Shown one piece after another: positions 8,071-16,848 of a stretch of DNA of 64,000 nt (positions are counted from its first letter, which is position 1; the number at the start of each line of letters is the position of its first letter). This DNA comes from Syntrophaceae bacterium (GTDB lineage Bacteria; Desulfobacterota; Syntrophia; Syntrophales; Smithellaceae): the NCBI GenBank assembly GCA_018436925.1, contig JAHDKI010000009.1, positions 62,001 through 126,000 on the forward strand. The letters are read 5' to 3'. Under the pieces are notes generated by a model that did not search any database, was not told where the DNA came from, and saw only the letters and a program-made list of their open reading frames with translations. Position numbers and translations under genes: made by a program.

Positions 8071-8856
8071 ATGATTCGTTCATTATGGACCGCGGCGACC
8101 GGCATGGTTGCCCAGCAGCTTGAGCAGGATGTCGTGGCCAACAACCTGGCCAACGTTAATACATCCGGGTTTAAGAAATCCCGGGCCGATTTCATGGATC
8201 TGATGTATCAGATTCAGACCCGATCCGGATCGGAAACGACGCAGGGAAATCAACTGCCGGTCGGCATTGAAGTCGGCATGGGCGTTAAACCGACGTCAAC
8301 GCAGAAGATCTTCACGCAGGGAGATTACCAGCAAACCGGCAACAAATTCGACTGGGCCATCGAAAGAGACGGTTTTTTCCAATTCGACGACAACGGCACG
8401 ACCGTCTACAGCCGGGCCGGCAATTTGAAAATCAATCGCGACGGTCTACTGGTCAACAGCGAAGGGCTGCCCATGATTCCCAACATCACCGTCCCGCAGG
8501 ATGCCGTCACTTTCGCCATTGATCCGGGAGGAACCTGGACTGCAGCCGATCGTGAAGGCAATCCTCTGGCCACAGGCCGGATCGAACTGGTGACGTTTAT
8601 CAATCCCTCCGGGCTGACCAGCCTGGGAAGAAATCTTTTTGCGGCGTCCGAATCGTCCGGAGAACCCATTATCGGCAGTCCCGGCGAAGACAATTTCGGA
8701 ACTATTTCACAGTATTTCCTGGAAATGTCCAATGTGAACGTCGTCGATGAAATGGTGCGCATGATTATCGGTCAAAGAGCTTACGAAATCAATTCCAAAG
8801 CCATTCAGACCGCCGACAGTATGCTGGGCATCATCAACAATCTCAAGAGGTCGTAA
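8071..8856 (+). CDS. flgG: Distal rod protein FlgG
   Basis: 261 residues, the usual FlgG length. It starts MIRSLWTAATGMVAQQLEQD, then VVANNLANVNTSGFKKSRADF; the middle contains the FlgG-type segment QQTGNKFDWAIERDGFFQF. The end has YFLEMSNVNVVDEMVRMIIG and QRAYEINSKAIQTADSML. FlgG builds the distal rod. AGGAGG at 8061-8066 precedes the start. The stop overlaps the flgA start by one base (TAATG). Confidence 0.96.
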   Translation: MIRSLWTAATGMVAQQLEQDVVANNLANVNTSGFKKSRADFMDLMYQIQTRSGSETTQGNQLPVGIEVGMGVKPTSTQKIFTQGDYQQTGNKFDWAIERDGFFQFDDNGTTVYSRAGNLKINRDGLLVNSEGLPMIPNITVPQDAVTFAIDPGGTWTAADREGNPLATGRIELVTFINPSGLTSLGRNLFAASESSGEPIIGSPGEDNFGTISQYFLEMSNVNVVDEMVRMIIGQRAYEINSKAIQTADSMLGIINNLKRS

Positions 8857-9590
8857 TGAAGAGTTTGCTTCGACATCATGTGAAAATGGCGGCGGCTTGT
8901 GCAGGCGTGCTGGTTTTTTCCGCGGCCGTTCAGGCCTTTGCCGGGATGAAAACCGAAGTCACGAATCAGACAGTGATGCAAGTTGTCACCGCGCACATCC
9001 AGAAAAGCGCCCCTTGGGGCGCGCACAATGTTCGAGTGGAGTTTCTTCCGCCACTGCCCAATCTCGCGGGAACCCTCGAATCGGTTTCATTTCGCGTTGA
9101 AAGCCGGCCTCGAGAGGAATACATCGGCGACACGTTTTTCAATGTCCGGATTCTGTCCAACGGCATTTTTCGCAAAGAGGGCAGTGTCCGGGTGCGTATT
9201 GAAGTGTTGCAGGATATCGTGGTCGCTGCGCGGGGGCTGGACAGGGGGACCGAATTGACGACGGAAGATGTGCGCATCCAGAGAAGATGGGTCAAAAAAA
9301 TCCCGGCCAGCATCATTGAAACGGTTGATGACGCGGCGGGCAAGATGCTCACGGCGACGGTGCGTCCCAACGCCTTGCTGTCGAAAAACATGCTGCGCGA
9401 TGTGCTGCCGGTCCGGCGCGGCAAAATGGTTCAGGTGATTCTGGACAAAGGTCCGATGACGATGGTGATGAACGGTCTGGCAGAGGAAGACGGCGATCAG
9501 GACGCCATTGTCAGGATCCGCAATCTTACGTCCAACAAAGTGATTTCCGCGAGAGTGACCGGGCCGTCAACCGTGCGGATCGATTTTTAA
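8856..9590 (+). CDS. flgA: P-ring assembly chaperone FlgA
   Basis: 244 residues with a Sec signal peptide (positive HHVK, hydrophobic [15 protein letters not shown], cleavage likely after AFA at about residue 29). The C-terminal half is a SAF/ChapFlgA domain: [20 protein letters not shown], then [20 protein letters not shown] and [19 protein letters not shown]. FlgA is a periplasmic chaperone for the P-ring protein FlgI, encoded two genes downstream. The gene is translationally coupled to flgG. Confidence 0.92.
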   Translation: MKSLLRHHVKMAAACAGVLVFSAAVQAFAGMKTEVTNQTVMQVVTAHIQKSAPWGAHNVRVEFLPPLPNLAGTLESVSFRVESRPREEYIGDTFFNVRILSNGIFRKEGSVRVRIEVLQDIVVAARGLDRGTELTTEDVRIQRRWVKKIPASIIETVDDAAGKMLTATVRPNALLSKNMLRDVLPVRRGKMVQVILDKGPMTMVMNGLAEEDGDQDAIVRIRNLTSNKVISARVTGPSTVRIDF

Positions 9591-9607
9591 CCAAGAGGGA
9601 TTTTTTT

Positions 9608-10306
9608 ATGAAAAAGCACTCAAAGATTTTCGTATTGGCGGGATTGATCGCAGCCGCGGCAACAACAGGTTGTTTGTCGAGCAATGTGAAAGCCGTGAAA
9701 CCGGAGACGGTGTATGCCACGCCCAGGACGGCGGCGCAGCCGGCGCCCGGCGCCATCTGGCGCGGCGAAACGGATAAAAGTATGATTTTTACCGATAAGA
9801 AAGCAAAGTATCTAGACGACATCGTAACGATTGTCATTACAGAGGCCGCTCAGGGCAACAACCGGGCGACGACCGATACCAGCCGCAATGCCTCAACCGA
9901 GGCTTCCATTGATGCCTTTCTGGGGCTTGAAAACTCCGTTCTCAGCCGGAATGCGAACATGGGCGGCGAGATCGCAATCGGCGGAACGCATTCAAATTCA
10001 ATGAAAGGCGCCGGCAACACCAGCCGCAATACGACATTGGTGGCCCGGGTCAGCGCCCGCGTCATTCGTGTGCTCGACAACGGCAATCTGTTGATTGAAG
10101 GAAGACGTCAGGTGACCGTCAATGCCGAAGACCAGTATCTCATCATCAGCGGCATCATCCGTCCCGAAGACATTACGACGGAGAATACCATCGCCTCCCA
10201 ATACATAGCCGACGCGCGAATCGTCTATACGGGTCAGGGGGTGGTCAACGACAAGATGAGGCCCGGCTGGATGACGCGCGTAGTCGATTGGGTATGGCCT
10301 TTTTAG
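9608..10306 (+). CDS. flgH: L-ring lipoprotein FlgH
   Basis: 232 residues. A lipoprotein signal ends at TTGC with Cys22. The family pattern is visible in [56 protein letters not shown] and [19 protein letters not shown]. FlgH forms the outer-membrane L-ring, which shows that the organism is a diderm. It lies between flgA and flgI. Confidence 0.96.
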   Translation: MKKHSKIFVLAGLIAAAATTGCLSSNVKAVKPETVYATPRTAAQPAPGAIWRGETDKSMIFTDKKAKYLDDIVTIVITEAAQGNNRATTDTSRNASTEASIDAFLGLENSVLSRNANMGGEIAIGGTHSNSMKGAGNTSRNTTLVARVSARVIRVLDNGNLLIEGRRQVTVNAEDQYLIISGIIRPEDITTENTIASQYIADARIVYTGQGVVNDKMRPGWMTRVVDWVWPF

Positions 10307-10331
10307 CGCATAGGGAGAGCAGGAGAGAAAA

Positions 10332-11504
10332 ATGAAAAAATTCTTTTTGATCATCATGGGGCTGGCTGTGGCGACGATTCTGGCAACCGGCGCGGTCCAA
10401 GCCGCCCGGATTAAAGATATTGCGTCGATCGGTGGCGTACGCGACAACCAGCTTATCGGATACGGCGTGGTGGTCGGGCTTGCCGGCACCGGCGACGATC
10501 TGGCAAAAAATCTTTTCACCGCGGCGGCTCTGGCCAATATTATGAACCGCCAGGGGCTGTCCATGAAGGACAAAACCTCCGTGCTGAAAGCGGACAATAT
10601 TGCCGCCGTGATGGTAACGGCCACGCTGCCGCCTTTTGCTAAAAACGGATCGAAACTCGATGTGCTGGTCTCCTCGGTGGGATCCGCAAAGAGCCTGCAA
10701 GGCGGAACGCTGCTTTTGACGCCTCTGCGGGGCGCGGACGGAGAAATTTACGCCGTAGCGCAAGGCGCCGTTTCGCTGGGCGGATTCGGTGCAAGCGGGG
10801 CGGGAGGCGGCGCGGCAAAAAATCATCTGACGGTCGGAACCATTGCCAACGGGGCGCTGGTGGAAAAAGAACTGGTTTATGATTTCAATAAGGAAAGGGC
10901 TTTAATGATCAATTTGCAGCAGCCGGATTTCACCACCTCTTCCCGGCTCGCGCAGGTCATCAATACCGCTGTGCCGCAGGCCCAGGCGCGGCAGATCGAC
11001 GCTTTCTCCGTCAGCGTGAGGGCTCGCGACGAATTTTCCGGATCGCTGTCCGAACTCGTTTATCTGATCGAATCTCTGAATGTTCCCATCGATTCGCCCG
11101 CTGTGGTCATTTTGAATGAAAAGACCGGGACGGTGGTGATGGGGGACAATGTCCGGATTTCGACGGTCGCCATCGCGCACGGCAATTTAAGCATTCAAAT
11201 CAAAGAAGATGCCCGGGTATCGCAGCCAATGCCGTTTGCTCCACGTCCGCCGGCGGGGGCGCAGGCGCAGCCGGGACCTGCGGCAACGGCCGTGGCGCCG
11301 GGCGGACAGACTGTTGTGGTCCCAGAAACAACGGTGACGCTGACCGAAGAAAAAAATCAGCTGATGCTCGTTCCCCAGGGTGTGACGATCTATGATGTCG
11401 TGCGGGCGCTCAATGCGATTGGCGTTTCCCCTCGTGATTTAATTACGATTTTACAGGCCATCAAGGCGGCCGGAGCGCTTCAGGCCGATATCCGTGTCAT
11501 TTGA
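10332..11504 (+). CDS. flgI: P-ring protein FlgI
   Basis: 390 residues with a Sec signal peptide (cleavage after VQA at about residue 24). The mature protein starts ARIKDIASIGGVRDNQLIGYG; the core reads VVGLAGTGDD and later PAVVILNEKTGTVVMGDNVR, hallmarks of FlgI. Near residue 300-330 there is a Pro/Ala/Gln-rich insert before the conserved C-terminal segment VTIYDVVRALNAIGVSPRDL. FlgI forms the periplasmic P-ring around the rod in the peptidoglycan layer. Confidence 0.97.
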   Translation: MKKFFLIIMGLAVATILATGAVQAARIKDIASIGGVRDNQLIGYGVVVGLAGTGDDLAKNLFTAAALANIMNRQGLSMKDKTSVLKADNIAAVMVTATLPPFAKNGSKLDVLVSSVGSAKSLQGGTLLLTPLRGADGEIYAVAQGAVSLGGFGASGAGGGAAKNHLTVGTIANGALVEKELVYDFNKERALMINLQQPDFTTSSRLAQVINTAVPQAQARQIDAFSVSVRARDEFSGSLSELVYLIESLNVPIDSPAVVILNEKTGTVVMGDNVRISTVAIAHGNLSIQIKEDARVSQPMPFAPRPPAGAQAQPGPAATAVAPGGQTVVVPETTVTLTEEKNQLMLVPQGVTIYDVVRALNAIGVSPRDLITILQAIKAAGALQADIRVI

Positions 11505-11522
11505 AAAATGAAAGGGTGAAGA

Positions 11523-11864
11523 ATGATGACAGACGCGATACAGATTCCGCTCACATCGGCCGGCATTGATTCTGCGGAGAAAAAAAACCGATACAGTGAT
11601 CAGGAGTTGGCGAATATTAAAAAAGCCTGCGCCGATTTTGAATCGATGTTTGTCTATGAACTGCTTAAAACCATGAGGGCGACCATACCCAAAAGCACCT
11701 TGGCGGGAAGCAGCTGCGGAAAAGAAACCTACACCATGCTGATGGATCAGAAATTGGCGGAACAGATTTCCTCGCGTGGAGACGGTATGGGAATTTCGAA
11801 GGCGTTATTTGATCAAATAACAATGAACTATGTGCGTAACATCCCCGAGGAGGTGGAAAAGTAA
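11523..11864 (+). CDS. flgJ: Rod-binding protein FlgJ, N-terminal domain only
   Basis: 113 residues from ATG 11523 (a second ATG follows at once). The domain is the FlgJ rod-capping part: KKACADFESMFVYELLKTMR and SSCGKETYTMLMDQKLAEQI, then MGISKALFDQI. The muramidase domain found in the enterobacterial FlgJ is absent, as is common outside gamma/beta-proteobacteria. A separate lytic transglycosylase at 18364 could supply the wall-cutting activity. Confidence 0.9.
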   Translation: MMTDAIQIPLTSAGIDSAEKKNRYSDQELANIKKACADFESMFVYELLKTMRATIPKSTLAGSSCGKETYTMLMDQKLAEQISSRGDGMGISKALFDQITMNYVRNIPEEVEK

Positions 11865-11873
11865 CAAAAAAAT

Positions 11874-11900
11874 TAAAGTTGGATTTGCTTTTTGCCGATA
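11874..11900 (+). promoter_or_regulatory. Sigma28 promoter of flgM
   Basis: TAAAGTT at 11874-11880 and GCCGATA at 11894-11900, separated by 13 bp, close to the FliA consensus TAAAGTTT-N11-GCCGATAA. It sits between flgJ and flgM and would let FliA drive its own anti-sigma factor and the hook-filament junction genes. Read-through from the sigma54 promoter is also possible because no terminator is seen after flgJ. Confidence 0.85.
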
Positions 11901-11936
11901 GGAGGAATAAGATTAATTCCGTAAGGAGAGGTTTCA

Positions 11937-12245
11937 ATGAAAGTGTCTGATATTAAAGATGTAAATGCGCAAATGATCCAGCAATATCAGCGCAGTGAGT
12001 CCGTCGCACAGCCCGCCGGCAATTCACCCGGGCAGGCGACCGTGAAACCCGAGGAAAAAGTCGATCTTTCCACCAGGGCAAGGGAAATCCAGCAAGCGAA
12101 GGTTGAAATAGCCAGGTTACCTGACGTGCGCGAGGAAAAAGTGCAGGAAATCAAAAGTCAGGTAGATAATGGCACCTACAACGTGAGCGGAGAGCAGATT
12201 GCCAATAAGATGGTGGGAGAGTCGATTATCGATCTTTTCGCGTAA
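11937..12245 (+). CDS. flgM: Anti-sigma28 factor FlgM
   Basis: 102 residues with AAGGAGAGG upstream. The C-terminal half has the FlgM pattern: EKVDLSTRAREIQQAKVEIA, DVREEKVQEIKSQVDNGTY and the final helix VSGEQIANKMVGESIIDLFA. The N-terminal half is disordered and Gln/Pro-rich. FlgM binds FliA until it is exported through the completed hook-basal body. The gene lies just behind a sigma28 promoter, the classic autoregulatory design. Confidence 0.95.
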   Translation: MKVSDIKDVNAQMIQQYQRSESVAQPAGNSPGQATVKPEEKVDLSTRAREIQQAKVEIARLPDVREEKVQEIKSQVDNGTYNVSGEQIANKMVGESIIDLFA

Positions 12246-12254
12246 TCCCTCCAA

Positions 12255-12274
12255 CGCAACGCAAAAGCGTTGCG
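12255..12274. repeat. Perfect inverted repeat between flgM and flgN
   Basis: CGCAACGC, loop AAAA, GCGTTGCG: an 8-bp perfect stem 10 bp after the flgM stop, without a T tract. It could slow polymerase, stabilise the flgM 3' end, or be a dispersed repeat. Confidence 0.5.
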
Positions 12275-12310
12275 GCGAGGAGCGTCCCCCTCTTTCGATT
12301 TTTCCCTGGG

Positions 12311-12340
12311 TGGAGCGCGGCCCGAAGCGGGTCGGCTCCA
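12311..12340. repeat. Second inverted repeat between flgM and flgN
   Basis: TGGAGC ... GCTCCA outer arms enclose an inner CCCG/CGGG stem with loop AAG. With the hairpin at 12255 this makes the 161-bp flgM-flgN gap strongly structured, unlike the other gaps in the operon. Confidence 0.45.
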
Positions 12341-12406
12341 TCCGCCCCTCGATAGTCCCGCAAACGTCGTTGTTGCCAAAACCTCATATCAGATAAGGAA
12401 TGGTAT

Positions 12407-12958
12407 ATGCTGGAACAAGGCACGCTTGTGACAAATTGTCTCGAGGAAAAAATGTGTGCGGAACTATTTGAATCTCTTATGGATGTGCTGAAAAAAGAGA
12501 TTGTCATCGACCATGAATTGAAAGAATTCATCTGTGCCGAAAAACAACTGTTGTTGTCGGCTCCGTCGCTTGCGCAGATTCAGCAAAGCAATGTGGTCAA
12601 GGAAAATATGATTCTGAAGACCCGTATGCTCGAAGAAGTTCGGACCAATTTAATCAAAAAGCTCGCCACGGCTCTGGGCTATGAGACCGAGCGGGTCAAA
12701 CTTATGGATCTGGCTGCGGCGGCGCCGCCGAAAACAAGGCAGAAAATCGAAAGTTTGGCCAGGGATTTATCCAAAATCGCAGCCCAGATTGCCGATATCA
12801 ATGCCGAGAGTTCAGGAATTCTGGAAAGTGCAATGGAGCAGATCGAAAGCTCAGTCGGTTTTTTGTCTTCTTTGGTCAGCCGTGCGGGTGTTTACAGCGG
12901 AGACGGCCGGATAAACAAGGCCCCAGATGAAGGCAGGCTGGTCAGGACGGAGGGATGA
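12407..12958 (+). CDS. flgN: FlgN-type export chaperone for FlgK/FlgL
   Basis: 183 residues with AAGGA upstream of ATG 12407. The protein is almost wholly helical, with the FlgN layout: an N-terminal helix (ELFESLMDVLKKEIVIDHEL), a long second helix around KENMILKTRMLEEVRTNL, and a C-terminal helical region (SLARDLSKIAAQIADINAES). The sequence is weakly conserved, so the call rests mainly on position: directly between flgM and flgK, where flgN usually lies. It would hold FlgK and FlgL unfolded and deliver them to FlhA. Confidence 0.78.
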   Translation: MLEQGTLVTNCLEEKMCAELFESLMDVLKKEIVIDHELKEFICAEKQLLLSAPSLAQIQQSNVVKENMILKTRMLEEVRTNLIKKLATALGYETERVKLMDLAAAAPPKTRQKIESLARDLSKIAAQIADINAESSGILESAMEQIESSVGFLSSLVSRAGVYSGDGRINKAPDEGRLVRTEG

Positions 12959-12962
12959 TGCC

Positions 12963-14639
12963 ATGGCTGATATCAGCAGAGTTTTATTCACGGCGAAAGA
13001 AGCCCTTTTGAGCAATCTGACGGCAATAAATGTCACCGGGTCCAATATTGCCAATGTCAATACCCCCGGTTACAGCCGTCTGCGTCCGATGTTTGAATCG
13101 GTAGGCACAAAGGACGCCTCTTCCGCCCAGGAGCAAATCGGTGTTCGAATCGCAGACATAGAGAGAATTTACGATCGTTATCTTGAGTTGCAGATGGTTT
13201 CTCAACAGTCTCCGGTGGCCAATTATAGCACTCAAAAAGATCTGCTCCAGAGAATTGAGGGCATTTTAAACGAAAATATTGAAGGCGGAATCAACGACGC
13301 CCTGGGCAATTTTCTCAATGCCTGGGGTGATCTTTCCGTGGATCCATCCAGCCAAGCCAAAAGGGATATGGTGGTTTCATCCGCCTTGAGCCTGAGCGCC
13401 ACCTTCAATCAGAGATCGAATGAAATCATCGATATTCAGATGGCGGCCGATGAGACGGTTGCGGATACGGTGTCCACGCTCAATGAGTATTTAAGACAGA
13501 TGGCCGATTTCAATGAGCTGATTGTTAATGCTGAAAGCGCCGGCGCCTCTGCATCCGCCATTCGGGATCAGCGCGGCGAGCTTCTGGGAAAAATCAGTTC
13601 GATCATCGATATCAGTTATCTGGAGAAAACAGATGGATCCCTCTATATTTACCTGCCGACAAACGGAAAAGCCTTAGTTGAGAATTTCAACAGTTGGGAT
13701 CTGGGGGTGTTCAGAAATCCTGCGAATAACAATATGTATGATGTTGTCTTTGCCGAAAATCCGACAGACGGATTCATCAATGATCAGATCATTGGAGGTA
13801 AATTGGCCGGTTTGCTTGAGGTTCGAGACCGGGCCATTCCTTCATATTTGGACTCCCTCAATCAGACCGCATCAGCAATTGTAAACAAGATCAATGATTT
13901 GCATATTTCGGGGTATGATCAAAACGGCGAACCGGGAGGATTGTTTTTCAATGTCACCGCCACGGCTCGTTCAATGAGCGTCAACTCGGAAATTATGGCC
14001 GATACCCGCATGATTGTCGCTTCATCGACAATCAATTCGGATGGAAATATCGCCGCTCAGATGGCCGCCATTAAAAATGATCAGATGTATGCGTCCTTGG
14101 GTTCTGTGACGACGACCGGCGCAGCGGCCTCGGGTCGGGTCAACAACATCGGCCAAGCCTATAAAGATACCACCGGTGCGATAACTCTGACGCGTGGCGC
14201 CGCGCCGGATACCTGGACGGTGACGGGAAGCGGCGGCTATTCCAGCCTGTCGGTTCTGTCGGCTGATGGCCAAACTCTGTCGATTGATCTCAACGGCAAC
14301 GGAACATCGGACATTTCTTTTGCTTTGTCCGGTGCTTGGGGTGCCGGTGACACACTTTCATTCAGTTTGGCCAAAAATCCGAATACGACGACCATTGACG
14401 GTTATTTCAACAGTTTTATTTCAAACATGGGACAGGATGTCGTCAATGCTTCCCGGGCGCTGGACCGGGAAACGACCATCCTGAACCAGCAGACAAATCA
14501 ACGCGAGCAGCTCTCCGGCGTGTCGCTCGATGAGGAAATGATCAATCTGATCAAATATCAAATGGCATACAGCGCCGCCGGCAGGATGACCAAAACGGTC
14601 TCTGAAATGATGGACATTATCATCAATCTTGGACAGTAG
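12963..14639 (+). CDS. flgK: Hook-filament junction protein FlgK (HAP1) with inserted beta-rich module
   Basis: 558 residues from ATG 12963; an in-frame ATG at 12927 lies inside flgN. The N-terminus has NLTAINVTGSNIANVNTPGY and the end has SLDEEMINLIKYQMAYSAAG, the D0 helices of FlgK. Residues about 403-470 hold a beta-rich insert (ITLTRGAAPDTWTVTGSGGY through ISFALSGAWGAGDTLSFSL) that is clearly similar to a segment of FlgL encoded next (residues 305-369). FlgK is one of two proteins joining hook and filament. The insert probably forms a surface domain. Confidence 0.96.
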   Translation: MADISRVLFTAKEALLSNLTAINVTGSNIANVNTPGYSRLRPMFESVGTKDASSAQEQIGVRIADIERIYDRYLELQMVSQQSPVANYSTQKDLLQRIEGILNENIEGGINDALGNFLNAWGDLSVDPSSQAKRDMVVSSALSLSATFNQRSNEIIDIQMAADETVADTVSTLNEYLRQMADFNELIVNAESAGASASAIRDQRGELLGKISSIIDISYLEKTDGSLYIYLPTNGKALVENFNSWDLGVFRNPANNNMYDVVFAENPTDGFINDQIIGGKLAGLLEVRDRAIPSYLDSLNQTASAIVNKINDLHISGYDQNGEPGGLFFNVTATARSMSVNSEIMADTRMIVASSTINSDGNIAAQMAAIKNDQMYASLGSVTTTGAAASGRVNNIGQAYKDTTGAITLTRGAAPDTWTVTGSGGYSSLSVLSADGQTLSIDLNGNGTSDISFALSGAWGAGDTLSFSLAKNPNTTTIDGYFNSFISNMGQDVVNASRALDRETTILNQQTNQREQLSGVSLDEEMINLIKYQMAYSAAGRMTKTVSEMMDIIINLGQ

Positions 14640-14657
14640 AAAGAGAGGCGATCAATC

Positions 14658-16145
14658 ATGATCAACAGGGTTACCGATACCATAAAATACAACATGATCA
14701 CCAACAACCTGTTTTTTATATCCGGTAAATATGGCGAGTTGATGGAGAAGCTCTCAACCCAAAAAGCCATTAACCGGCCGTCGGATGATCCGATCGGCAC
14801 CAACGACATTTTGGATTTCAGAACAGCCCGGACAACGCTTGCGCAATACCAAACCAATATTGCGGATGCGTCGATCTGGCTGAATATGACCGACACAAAT
14901 TTATCGGGCCTTTACAACGTTGTCGAAGACGCTAAAATCATAGCGATAACGGAATCCGGCGCAGGAGGCTCGGCAGAGACCCGGCAAACTCTGGCCTCCA
15001 CCGTTGATGCCCTCATTGAGGAGGCCATCACCCTTCTAAACGCCAAAAACGGCGATAATTATATTTTTGGCGGATCCCGGACGGATGTGCCTCCCTTTTC
15101 GGCGACCTACGTTCCAGCCGAGATCGGTCCGGCATCCTCGTCAACGGGCAACCAGTTCAACGGCACAGTGGCGGCCTCCGGATCCTATAGCGGTCTGGAA
15201 AACAAAAGTTATGTTTTGCGCGTGATAGAAGGCGGCGTTCCGGCTGCGGCGCAGTACCAGATATCGTCAGACGGAGGTCGAACCTGGGGCGCCGTCCAGA
15301 CGGATCTATCGGCGCCGGTCAATCTCGGAGACGGAATCACATTGACATTTACGGCCGGTACGGCGGATTTTGCCGCCAATGATCAGTTTATGGTTCGCGC
15401 CACGATCGGCGGGTACTATTCAGGAAATTCGGATGCATTGAAAACCGTGATCGGAACGGGAAATGTCTTTACATTCAACATCAACGGCGCGGAACTGGCA
15501 ACATCGGCCAACGGCCCCGCGGCCACGGTTGCTGTGGCCGGCGCCGGATCGGGGTTGACGGTTGAAGACACAATCACGCTCAGCCGGGGCGGCAGCGCCT
15601 CGAGTTGGACTCTGACAGGTCGTGAAAACTATCCGGATATGGTGATCACCTCGCAGAGCGCGACCACCGTGACGATCGACGCCGATAATGACGGCGCAGA
15701 TGATCTCACGATTAGCTTGTCGGGCAATTGGAATTCCGGCAATACGCTCAGTTTTGAAGTGTCTCCGGGGTCGCCGCCAAGTGTCGCAAACGTTGACGCA
15801 GGCGGCCCGGGATCCGTTGATTTATTGACGACCCTCTTTGCATTGCGCGATGCGTTGGCGTCCAATGACGAAACGGCCATTGCGGCGCAAGTGGAAGACT
15901 TAAAAGTTGCCCAGACACAGATCCTGCAGGCTCAAACCAAAAGCGGAGCCAAGCTCAATGCTCTGGAAATGGCCTCGAAAAACCATGACGCTGTGAACCT
16001 TCAGATTACAAACATGCTTGCCGATATAGAAAATGCGGACTTGACAAAACTCATTACAGAGTTTCAAATGAAGCAGATCGCCATGCAGGCCTCTTACAGT
16101 ATGGCGTCGCAGATCGGGAAGTTGACGATACTGGATTATATTTAA
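14658..16145 (+). CDS. flgL: Hook-filament junction protein FlgL (HAP3) with two inserted domains
   Basis: 495 residues, much longer than the about 300-residue enterobacterial FlgL. The conserved N-terminal part includes LSTQKAINRPSDDPIGTND and the C-terminal part DLTKLITEFQMKQIAMQASY. Between them are two extra beta-rich segments: about 150-250 (with SYVLRVIEGG and GDGITLTFTAG) and about 305-369 (ITLSRGGSASSWTLTG through NWNSGNTLSFEV). The second is shared with FlgK. It starts 18 bp after flgK with GAGAGG upstream. csrA follows. Confidence 0.94.
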   Translation: MINRVTDTIKYNMITNNLFFISGKYGELMEKLSTQKAINRPSDDPIGTNDILDFRTARTTLAQYQTNIADASIWLNMTDTNLSGLYNVVEDAKIIAITESGAGGSAETRQTLASTVDALIEEAITLLNAKNGDNYIFGGSRTDVPPFSATYVPAEIGPASSSTGNQFNGTVAASGSYSGLENKSYVLRVIEGGVPAAAQYQISSDGGRTWGAVQTDLSAPVNLGDGITLTFTAGTADFAANDQFMVRATIGGYYSGNSDALKTVIGTGNVFTFNINGAELATSANGPAATVAVAGAGSGLTVEDTITLSRGGSASSWTLTGRENYPDMVITSQSATTVTIDADNDGADDLTISLSGNWNSGNTLSFEVSPGSPPSVANVDAGGPGSVDLLTTLFALRDALASNDETAIAAQVEDLKVAQTQILQAQTKSGAKLNALEMASKNHDAVNLQITNMLADIENADLTKLITEFQMKQIAMQASYSMASQIGKLTILDYI

Positions 16146-16167
16146 AATACAATATCGACGGTGAAAA

Positions 16168-16344
16168 ATGTTAATTCTGACAAGGAAGCAGGGAGAATCG
16201 ATTACCATCGGAGACAATATCAAAATCACCATTCTTGACGTCAAGGGAAAATATGTCCGGGTCGGAGTGGATGCGCCCAAGGAATTGGCCGTTCATCGCC
16301 AGGAAATATTGCCGGGCGTGAAAAAAGATAATATAGACATTTAA
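16168..16344 (+). CDS. csrA: Carbon storage/translation regulator CsrA
   Basis: A 58-residue [23 protein letters not shown], then [27 protein letters not shown], ending KKDNIDI. The conserved MLxLTRKxGE start, the VRVGVxAPxxxxVHRxEI core and the length identify CsrA. CsrA dimers bind GGA motifs in leader RNAs and in many bacteria repress flagellin translation. The gene directly follows flgL, a common arrangement in which the antagonist fliW often lies alongside; no fliW is seen here. The C-terminal tail is short. Confidence 0.96.
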   Translation: MLILTRKQGESITIGDNIKITILDVKGKYVRVGVDAPKELAVHRQEILPGVKKDNIDI

Positions 16345-16489
16345 ATAATCTCTATAAGTATCTGATAAATAATTATAAAACAATAAGTGTCCTTTTTCTG
16401 GAGCGCCAGCGGGTCTATTGCGTGCATCCGGGCGAGTAAAAAAATATTACGTTGTATCGACAAGTTATACGCGCCTTGTAAAACAGTCC

Positions 16490-16516
16490 TAAAGTTTTTT
16501 CTGACTTTACCGAATA
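16490..16516 (+). promoter_or_regulatory. Sigma28 promoter upstream of the small ORF at 16553
   Basis: TAAAGTTT at 16490-16497, an 11-bp spacer, then ACCGAATA at 16509-16516. This matches TAAAGTTT-N11-GCCGATAA with exact spacing and two mismatches in the -10. It lies 36 bp before the start codon at 16553. Confidence 0.8.
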
Positions 16517-16552
16517 CACTTTCGAGGACGGTCTTCGAGAGGATGTTCTGAA

Positions 16553-16771
16553 ATGACGATTACACCCTACCATCTGGACAGCGTACTGAACGCCTATACA
16601 AGGCAAAGCAAGGTGAAGGTGTCTTCATTTGTGCAATCTGAAATGAAAAGGGAAGGCACTTTGAAGGATGTCGTTTCACTTTCGTCGACGGAGGACGCGC
16701 AACGCCTGCAGGAAATGGATGCCATTAGTTACACCCTGCGGGATTTTTTACTTAAAGATCGTAATGTCTGA
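16553..16771 (+). CDS. Small DVU0524-type FlgM-associated protein (probable)
   Basis: 72 residues, start ATG 16553 with GAGGAT upstream. The N-terminus ITPYHLDSVLNAYTRQSKVK resembles the I-x-PYxxxNVLxxYxxQ opening of the DVU0524-like FlgM-associated small proteins of deltaproteobacteria, as I recall them. The rest is short, helical and polar, with an acidic centre. It is the first gene behind a good sigma28 promoter, so it should be expressed late with the filament genes. Function unknown. Confidence 0.6.
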   Translation: MTITPYHLDSVLNAYTRQSKVKVSSFVQSEMKREGTLKDVVSLSSTEDAQRLQEMDAISYTLRDFLLKDRNV

Positions 16772-16848
16772 TTTTTATTCATTATTCTAATATTCAATCC
16801 GCATTGCATTATTAACACGAAGCCCGTGTTTTCCAACCGGCGGTGTTC

